This document shows positions 56,826-64,000 of a DNA stretch of 64,000 nt, in pieces. This DNA comes from Enchytraeus crypticus (lineage: Eukaryota; Annelida; Clitellata; Enchytraeida; Enchytraeidae). Under the pieces are notes generated by a model that worked only from the letters and a program-made list of their open reading frames with translations, had not been told where the DNA came from and made no database searches. Made by a program: the position numbers and the translations under genes. The DNA is taken from positions 926,001 through 990,000 of the forward strand of contig CAJHZI010000463.1 of the NCBI GenBank assembly GCA_905160935.1, written 5' to 3'. Position 1 is the stretch's first letter; each line of letters begins with the position of its first letter.

Positions 56826-57338
56826 TTCTGAAATTGTTTTATTTTAATTTTCTTGCTGCTATGAAAATGCCATATTATAAGGTGAGGATTATTAAGGCGA
56901 CTATTTATTGATCATTACATTTCAATCGTCTAGTCTTTTTATTGTTATGAGCTTCGTTTTGCTTCTCTTGAGATTCCATCTATTAGATGAGATTTCTGTA
57001 GTCACTGTTAATTAGCAGTATATTGTTAAGTATTTCGTAACAGAATATCATTATCCAGGCATTTATACCTAAACTGATTAGTAGCAGCGACTATTCATTC
57101 GTGACGACATAGCGGTGACTATTCGGCTGTTCATTTCAGCTGCGACTATTCAGTCATAATAGTATCATACCGTATCAGACAGTCAAGAGAAAATAAAATC
57201 AGCTGGACTCTGGATCCGAATTAGTTGTAATCAAATACGTATTAGCTGCGTTCATAAGTCTCCTCTCTATGTACTCAATGCATTTATATTTATTTCATAA
57301 TTATAATGAGTATTCAGTCCAATATAGCAAACGTTGTA

Positions 57339-57391
<53 letters not shown>
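57339..57391. repeat. (TA)n microsatellite
   Basis: About 50 bp of alternating AT. Other long AT tracts lie at 52828-52895, 53880-54115, 60797-60945, 62197-62295 and 62419-62480. Confidence 0.95.
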
Positions 57392-57394
<3 letters not shown>

Positions 57395-57849
57395 AAACGA
57401 AGTTTGTCTCTATTACAACAATTAGTTACTATCTACTTTAATTATTTGACTGTAATTAAGATCTTCAACGACTTGCATTTCTCCTCGCAAATCTCAATAG
57501 CATAGTTTGTTTTTATTTTTCAATTATGGCGTTCGGGTAAATATCTTTAAATTGTCGTTTTAGTATTAGTTAATTTTGTGTAAAATAGCTGTGCTTATGT
57601 TATCAAGTAATGCTGTATGTTATCAAGTAATGCTGTCTCTGTATGTTAGTGCTATTTAGTTCCATAAATGTTGTATATGCGATAGTTTGATGTTTTACGT
57701 AGTGCCATAACAGATTCTGTGATCTTTGTAAACGTCTCTTGCTTTTCTATATAGCTCGAAGCGAAGCATTGTATCTTAAAAACTATCTACTTGAAATAGA
57801 ATTAATTGCAAGAGATCATTTTGAAAGTGAAAAGCTAGCAGTATTGAAA

Positions 57850-58016
57850 TAAAAAAGCTAATGTTAACGTCAATTTCCTTACTCGAAAGCGATATCAGTG
57901 ACGGCGAGCCCAGGATTTGAACGTCGCACATAGGCCTACTGATCCGCGGTCGAATATTTTACCGACATCGCCACTACCGACATCGCTACTAGCTCCAGCT
58001 AGTGGCGATGTCGGTA
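57850..58016 (-). mobile_element. tRNA-SINE family 2 with inverted head extension
   Basis: Body from AAAAAGCTAATGTTAACGTC. The head ACCGACATCGCCACT is duplicated, and is then followed by its inverse AGTGGCGATGTCGGTAA. Confidence 0.77.
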
Positions 58017-58824
58017 ATAAATTTGTTACTGTTCATCTGATTTCAGATGAGTTTTAACTATGCACTCTAATTATACATAACATTTAAAATTATAGAAAAA
58101 CTGTAGGATCTTGTAGATTGTTATTTTTTTGTTAGTTGTTTTTGTTGGTGTTGGTAGCTTAGCTTTTGCTTTATTTGTTTTCAGTATTATATCAAATTTT
58201 AGTCATTTTAATATTTTTTAATGTACATTTACTCTGTTGACTCTAATTTAACTTTTATGAGTATTGCATTCGTCAATTACTCTCGTACTCGATTAATCAA
58301 AATTGTATATATAAAGTTCACTCTCAAGCGATATCATATTAACTGAGGAGCTTGACTGGTTGTTACTATTTTCTAATGCTGTATATTATTTTGATTTTTT
58401 CCATATATGTATCAGAATTTTAATAGAGTATGTCATGACTGTGCATCGCTATAATTTACGAAGTTCTCTCTCCCTCTCTCTGTCTCTTTCTCTTGGCTCT
58501 CATGTTCACGTTACCTTTAACTTATTACTACTTGCATGTTCGAGTTACATCTATGTAGTTACTACTTGCATGTTGAATGTAAATCAAGTAACATATTGTA
58601 CTCTTATCAATTCGCCTTACCTCGCTCACTTGACTTTTGTTGTGTGAACTGAGTAAATTTATTATACTAAATTGTAATTTGAGCATAATTTCCTTTTATG
58701 TTGAAGCTTATAATTGACGTTTTATATTAGATATAAAATAAAATATATCATTAATCTTCTTTTAATTTGTAAGACTACTTTCGAGTATTTAGTGCTTTGT
58801 TCATCATCATCATCATTCATCATT

Positions 58825-58973
58825 AACTGGCTGGAGCCAGTAGCGAAGTCGGTGAGATACTCGACGGCGGATAAGATGGCGCGGGGTTCAAATCCTGGGC
58901 CCGCCCGTCACTGACATCGTTTTCGAGTGAGGAAGCTGACGTTAACCGTAGCTTTTTTAGATTTAGCTTTTTA
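58825..58973 (+). mobile_element. tRNA-SINE family 2, nested in a LINE tail
   Basis: A well-matched A box (TAGCGAAGTCGGTG) and B box (GGGTTCAAATCCTGG), inserted in the (ATC)n end of a minus-strand LINE fragment. Confidence 0.82.
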
Positions 58974-58976
58974 TCA

Positions 58977-59192
58977 TCTTCCCTTGAATCTCAGTTTAAT
59001 AAGGGTCGGGATACTAATAGAACTTTTTCACATTCGGTTTAGACAATTGTGTAGCAATTTTTGGAGCCTAGGCGCTCACCAACCGAATGCCCTTTCTGAC
59101 GTTGGGTTGGATCGTAGTGCTCTGCCGTCTTTTTCAACACGTGCAGTCCACGGTTGGTCTATTCTTCAGAAACCCATACACAACACAAGTAA
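58977..59192 (-). mobile_element. GAT-tailed LINE 3' fragment split from its tail by a SINE
   Basis: The ATC-type tail at 58801-58822 and the body at 58977-59192 (TTAATAAGGGTCGGGATAC, GGCGCTCACCAACCGAATGC, CACGTGCAGTCCACGGTTGG) are separated by a plus-strand tRNA-SINE at 58825-58973. Confidence 0.62.
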
Positions 59193-59544
59193 GAGCATTT
59201 CATCTAAATACATATATAAAAATAATATAGGCCTAATACGAGTTTTGTTTGTAAGTTTCGATTTAATTTTTATATCATTGCATGACTATAAATATAAAAG
59301 CGATTTATTAGGCTTGGTTAAATACTCTTAGCGAACAAAGCAAAAAGTTTTTCGAAGATGCAACTTATTAATGTTTTGTGTCCTACAATAGATGTTGATA
59401 GAACAGTACACACAATTCGCACCTTATTCCTCAATTTCTACTGTTGCCTTCAAAATTTTTGATTCGCATCTGCTCAACGTTCGTCAATGAACATCTCTAT
59501 TTTTGTCTTATGTCCTTCAGTGTCACGTTGTCCTGTCCTTCACT

Positions 59545-59605
59545 GTATCGCCTTCGAGTGAGAAAATTGACGTTGCCATTAGCTTTACCAGCTTTTTACT
59601 GGCGA
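59545..59605 (+). mobile_element. tRNA-SINE family 2, 3' end only
   Basis: CGCCTTCGAGTGAGAAAATT then GACGTTGCCATTAGCTTTAC. Confidence 0.6.
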
Positions 59606-60642
59606 TATTGACCTGAAATTCTGACGAAACTTTTGTTTAGTTATCAATTGATCTACTGACTCGACTTATGCTCTGCGATTAACTTGGAATCTGATTAGAA
59701 ATATACTTTGATTGTGGTCAGAAATATGTGCCCTTAGACCAGCAATAATTCTAGAACAGTATAGGAGGGTAAAGGGCGAGAGAGATGAAGCTCCACGGAG
59801 CCGCATCAGTTATATCATATCTGGAGTTGAAGATTCCTTACGGAAGACCCTAAATTCTCGTTGCTGTAAATCCTTACCTTACTTGTCTCTCATTGTTATT
59901 CGGGCAATGAAGTCGATGTCGTAAACAACTTGGGTTTTATTTTTCAAAACAAACATAACTTAATGGAATACTGATCTCTCAAATGTAAAATTATTGATCT
60001 ATTAGAGCTATGCCGGCAGAGCTCAGGGCTGCCGACAACCAGATGTTTCCTAAGCGGCCAACACTATTGATTGTAGCGATTAGAAATCAAACAATAGAGG
60101 CTTACTCTAGACCACGTGCTATGTGTAGAGATGACATTTCACTGAACACTAACTGGGACCAGAATTGAATCGAATCGTGTTTATTTCACTTCAGGTAATA
60201 GTCATACGCAAGAAATACATGTGATGAGGTGAAATAGGACACAAAGGCCACGAAAACACAAACATGTGGCCTGAACACATAGCCTAAATAAATCATAAAA
60301 AGCAGTTAAATGCTTATTGCAAATAAAAACATTCACTATAAGCATATTGTTGAATGATACACAATCTACAGTAAGTGGTCACTGTTTATCAGTGTCGAAA
60401 TATATATTAATCTGTCAGTTTGAGCGCCATGCAGGTCCCCATTTTCTAATATACCGGATCCACATTTCCCAAGTCAAGTAATTCTAGATGCTCCACTCAC
60501 TTTGTTTGCAATCCTTATGGTAAATTGTAATTTAATTAAAATTTAGTCTGATATTATAATTGAACTCCTTCTGTAAAGTAGTCTCAACAATCGTTTTCGT
60601 CCATGATATTACTATTCAAATTTCGCTGTCAATAATAAAAAA

Positions 60643-60796
60643 CAAGCTAAATCTAAGGTTAACGTCAGTTTCCTCACTCTAAAGCGATGTGCATAATGTG
60701 CGAGCCCAGGATTTGAAAACCCCGCACTATTTATCCGCGGTCGAGTATCTTACCGACTTCGCCACTGGCTCCAAGAAGTGCCGAAGTCGGTAAGCT
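60643..60796 (-). mobile_element. tRNA-SINE family 2 with inverted head extension
   Basis: Body from GCTAAATCTAAGGTTAACG. The head CTTACCGACTTCGCCACT is followed by its inverse AGTGCCGAAGTCGGTAAG. Confidence 0.77.
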
Positions 60797-60800
60797 TATG

Positions 60801-60850
<50 letters not shown>

Positions 60851-60874
60851 CATATATATATATATATATATAAT

Positions 60875-60920
<46 letters not shown>

Positions 60921-60945
60921 ATAAGCATATATATATTACAGTAAG
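60797..60945. repeat. (TA)n tract with AAGC interruptions
   Basis: Starts directly at the inverted head of a tRNA-SINE (family 2) and is itself largely palindromic. Confidence 0.9.
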
Positions 60946-61600
60946 AACTTAGATCTACGTTGTCGGATTTTACCTCAAAATATGTTTTTATACCTTGCAA
61001 CCAGGCTTATACTTAGTTGTAAATTTTAATAGTCTATTAAAATTCAGGGCAAAAGGTTGAAAATCACTGCTTCAAATCGGAGTACACTGCAATCAATACA
61101 TAATATCGATCCATCAGCCGTGGAGCTATTCACCCGATATAATGTAATAAAGGCCTAGACTGTATTATGTTTCTTGTCTCAGTAGCTGGTAGTTAGTGCA
61201 CTGGTTTAACATACAAGTCATATAGTGGGAATAAACCTCAACACAATGTGTATCATTTAGCGAGAGACGTGTTGGGTCCTTCTGGCAAACTAGTTTACAT
61301 GTAAGCGCTTGTTATGGGTTAATCTCGCACGGTCATTGTCGAAGTGAAAGATATTTATTATTTATCTATTTCATCAACTCAATGGTAGACACACATAAGA
61401 AAAGGGAACAAATAAACATGACAACTTATACTAAAGTGAACTGACTATATGAAAAAAAATCAGAATTACATAAATAGGTGCTAAATTCTAGTTGTTAAGA
61501 ACTTCCACTTTTATGATATTAATATCTACATGTATTACTTAATCATCTAATTATTTAGACGTAGTAACCGAATATTAAATTAATTAAAGCAAGTTTATGT

Positions 61601-62101
61601 CTATCCAGAAATCACATTATTAAACGATTCCCATATTTTGCTCTTAACAAGAAATTTTGAATCCAATGACTTCAGTCTATATTTCAGCTTTAAGGTTTCA
61701 TAGTCCGCATAGTCGTTGACATCTTCAGCTGAATTTGGATTAATAAGTTTTAATGCACAAAGTTTATTTAAAAAATTATATCTATGATAATCATATGCAA
61801 ACATAAAAGGTAAAGATTTCGTAAAATATTGGCACTTTAAGATAACATCCTTATTTTTAGTATGAAATATCTTAGCAAAAATATTGTTATATACATAACT
61901 TAATCTTTCCATGTCTTTATTTGATAGAGTAGTAGCTGCAACTCCATACATTAGATGAGGAGTTGCTTGCCGATTTAACATTTTCAAAAGAACATCAGTC
62001 GGTGCAGAATTAATGAGGTTGCCAATTATTGCATTGGACTTCCAATAAAAGTTTTTATACTTGCAATTATTTGCAATAAACAAATAAACAAATATTTGCA
62101 A
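61601..62101 (-). mobile_element. LINE reverse transcriptase C-terminal region, open 166-codon frame
   Basis: The frame contains RQATPHLMYGVAATTLSNKD, VYNNIFAKIFHTKNKDVI and FLNKLCALKLI, a pattern shared with a LINE group common in aquatic invertebrates (YGxEALxLSK..FMKLFxTxxIxIV). No internal stop in 166 codons, so it is 5'-truncated but fairly young. The 3'UTR probably runs to about 61335. Confidence 0.72.
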
Positions 62102-62193
62102 TTCAAAATTATTTTTACAGGCCCGGTGCTAGGGGGGGGGGAGTTGGATTTTCTCCAGTTTTCATTCTACCACAGTTTTGCCATATTGAATGT

Positions 62194-62235
<42 letters not shown>

Positions 62236-62262
62236 TTATTTTTTAAATATACTGCATATATA

Positions 62263-62300
<38 letters not shown>

Positions 62301-62415
62301 TAGGCTATAGGCTAATGCCATGGTAGGGTACAGAAGGGAGTGGAAAAGGTCTATTCGTATCCCGACCCTAGTTAAACTGGAATGAAAGGGAAGATGATGA
62401 TGATGATGATGATGA

Positions 62416-62458
<43 letters not shown>

Positions 62459-62787
62459 GGCCTATATATAATATATACATGTATATATTATCAAATTGGA
62501 CTTCAATGAATTCGCCGATGTGAAAATAGCCATTTATTGGCAAATTGTGATTCTTGTTTTTCACGTATGTAACTTAGACTTTAATCAGACATTAAATTAA
62601 AAATTAATAAATACTGAGCCTGTTCAATTTTTAGCTTAGAGTGATATAATTTTGCTTCAGCATAAGCCGTTAGTTTTCTTAGAATATTATACAATATTTT
62701 TGTATTTCATACGTAGTATGATCTGTTGTTAAACAGGCTAAAATAGTGCGGCCACAATTGTAATTTTAAAGATAAATTTCTATAAAG

Positions 62788-63444
62788 ATGCCGGCACGAA
62801 ACGATGGGATGAGAGGTTTGGCCGTGTTCATTTCTGATATTAGAAACAGTAAGTGAAGTTCTATTTAGTACTATACTAGCGTATAAATGTAGACCAGAAG
62901 CGTCATCAGATAAGTTATTTGCATAGACACGTGGATACGTTTGGCCTATCTGCATGGATACGTCAAACACATGGATAGGCCTACATCGAATGCATAAAAT
63001 ACTATCAGATACGTAACTTCAGTATTTGACGTGCAGAATTGACATTCTGTGACAAAACGGGTTGAGCACTATTTCTTGTGATTTTAATTATTTTCTATTA
63101 CTTTAGTGACTTTTTGCTTAGTAAGAATCTGATTATATTTTTGGAGCTGACAGTATTCTCTGCAGAAAACCTACTGCATGACAGTTTCACTCTTTCTTTC
63201 ACACAACTATTGATATTAAAATTTTGGCTGCTCTGTCATTTTTGTAAGCAGTAATTACATAGCTAAATATGTAAAATCTCATGAAAGATTGGCGTGTCAT
63301 GTAATATAATCGCAATCATTTGTGAAAGCATGTAGGCCTACAATGTATATGTTTTCATTTATAACTTCTGTACAGGCAAGAGCAAGGAAGCTGAAATAAA
63401 ACGAATAAACAAGGAACTGGCAAATATTCGATCTAAATTTAAAG
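62788..63444 (+). CDS. AP2A1: AP-2 complex subunit alpha, 5' end (2 exons; continues beyond window)
   Basis: N-terminus of the alpha-adaptin trunk of the AP-2 clathrin adaptor, which acts at the plasma membrane. Exon 1, 62788-62848, encodes [20 protein letters not shown]. Exon 2, 63376-63444, continues [20 protein letters not shown]. Together they match the almost invariant N-terminus of vertebrate and fly alpha-adaptin, including the basic residues ([21 protein letters not shown]) known to contribute to PIP2 binding. The phase is 1 at intron 1; exon 2 ends after the first base of a codon that would give G, as in the family. Donors are GTAAGT and GTAAAT, and the acceptor is TTCTGTACAG. No further exon is visible before 64000; the next expected segment is the DKALDGYSKKKYV region. 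Animals outside vertebrates usually have a single alpha gene, so the symbol is approximate. Confidence 0.87.
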
Positions 63445-63773
63445 GTAAATATTAATGTTAATAAATCATCATACTTATAATCGAATGTCCTATACGATGT
63501 TCAATTTATATAGGCCTACTTTGAGGTATTTATTTGTTTTAACTAAAATTTTGAACACATAAGAGAGAGAGATTTAGACTCGGAAACGGATCGCAATTAA
63601 TTTATCATTATTTATCAATTGTAATTGACATGTATATTGGCAAGGCCACCCTTCGCATGATATTAGAAATGTTTTCCAACCAATCACCACTGCATTCCAA
63701 TCGCTGTCATCATAGTTAACGAAGAGTTGAAGAGCTCGATTTACGCGATAACTTGCCGTTATTTATAGAGTAG

Positions 63774-63890
63774 TTTCAGCCAATAAGATATCCAACAGCG
63801 TATCAGTAAGTGCGGGGTTCAAATCCCTGGCTCGCCCGTCACTTGTTTCGAGATATGAAACTGACGTTAACATCAGTTTTAACACTTCGT
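63774..63890 (+). mobile_element. tRNA-SINE family 2
   Basis: Altered head, then GTGCGGGGTTCAAATCCC and TGGCTCGCCCGTCACT, ending GACGTTAACATCAGTTTT. In AP2A intron 2. Confidence 0.72.
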
Positions 63891-64000
63891 ATTGAAGTTG
63901 ATGTTTCTTAGACTCCGGTGTTACATGCATTAGTGAGAGGCCAATAGGACATTGATCTTTAGAGTTGTGTCACCTGTTATCTCCTCCGTTAGCTCATGGT

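Larger units (their letters stand above)
56826..62787. other. Intergenic between plastin and AP2A
   Basis: AT microsatellites, five tRNA-SINE pieces, GAT-tailed LINE ends and a LINE reverse transcriptase end. A 70-codon plus-strand frame at 59712-59924 (IILEQYRRVKGERDE) is not recognised and is not called as a gene. Confidence 0.6.

Overview
The window is nuclear DNA from an animal, most likely an intron-rich, AT-rich invertebrate. It carries at least six metazoan housekeeping loci with many short exons, canonical GT-AG introns, dense microsatellites, and several SINE and LINE families. I cannot name the phylum from the sequence alone. Nothing prokaryotic, plasmid-like or viral is supported.

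Layout. 1383-8908 (minus): a complete seven-exon kidney-type glutaminase with C-terminal ankyrin repeats. 8909-15175: intergenic DNA between divergently oriented genes, holding SINEs and two perfect hairpins. 15176-22345 (plus): a six-exon ZCCHC7/Air-like zinc-knuckle protein. 22346-27110: repeat-rich intergenic DNA, beginning with LINE 3' sequence a few bases after the ZCCHC7 stop. 27111-34849 (plus): a complete six-exon RPL8. 37368-43252 (plus): the first seven coding exons of Integrator subunit 4; the rest is not seen, and the series ends at a CT-rich array. 44030-56825 (plus): a complete twelve-exon plastin/fimbrin. 56826-62787: intergenic, with AT microsatellites, SINEs and a LINE 3' end. 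62788-63444 (plus): the first two coding exons of the AP-2 alpha adaptin gene, which runs out of the window. Exon phases agree at every junction I called.

The genes are unrelated housekeeping functions (glutamine catabolism, nuclear RNA surveillance, translation, snRNA 3' processing, actin bundling, endocytosis) and form no pathway. The most notable content is in the RPL8 introns. I read three paralogous sets of box C/D snoRNAs there: three copies in introns 1 and 3, three copies in intron 4, and two copies in intron 5. The intron-4 set carries two guides that pair with 18S rRNA at positions which, by my count from memory, correspond to human Gm601 and Gm644. The intron 1/3 set has re-paired terminal stems, a sign of selection on RNA structure.

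The repeat landscape has three Pol III-type families: two tRNA-derived SINEs and one 5S-rRNA-derived element. It also has fragments of at least four LINE lineages with trinucleotide tails, and many tandem arrays abutting splice sites. Positions and reading frames were worked out by eye. rRNA target assignments rest on remembered rRNA sequence and are marked as such.
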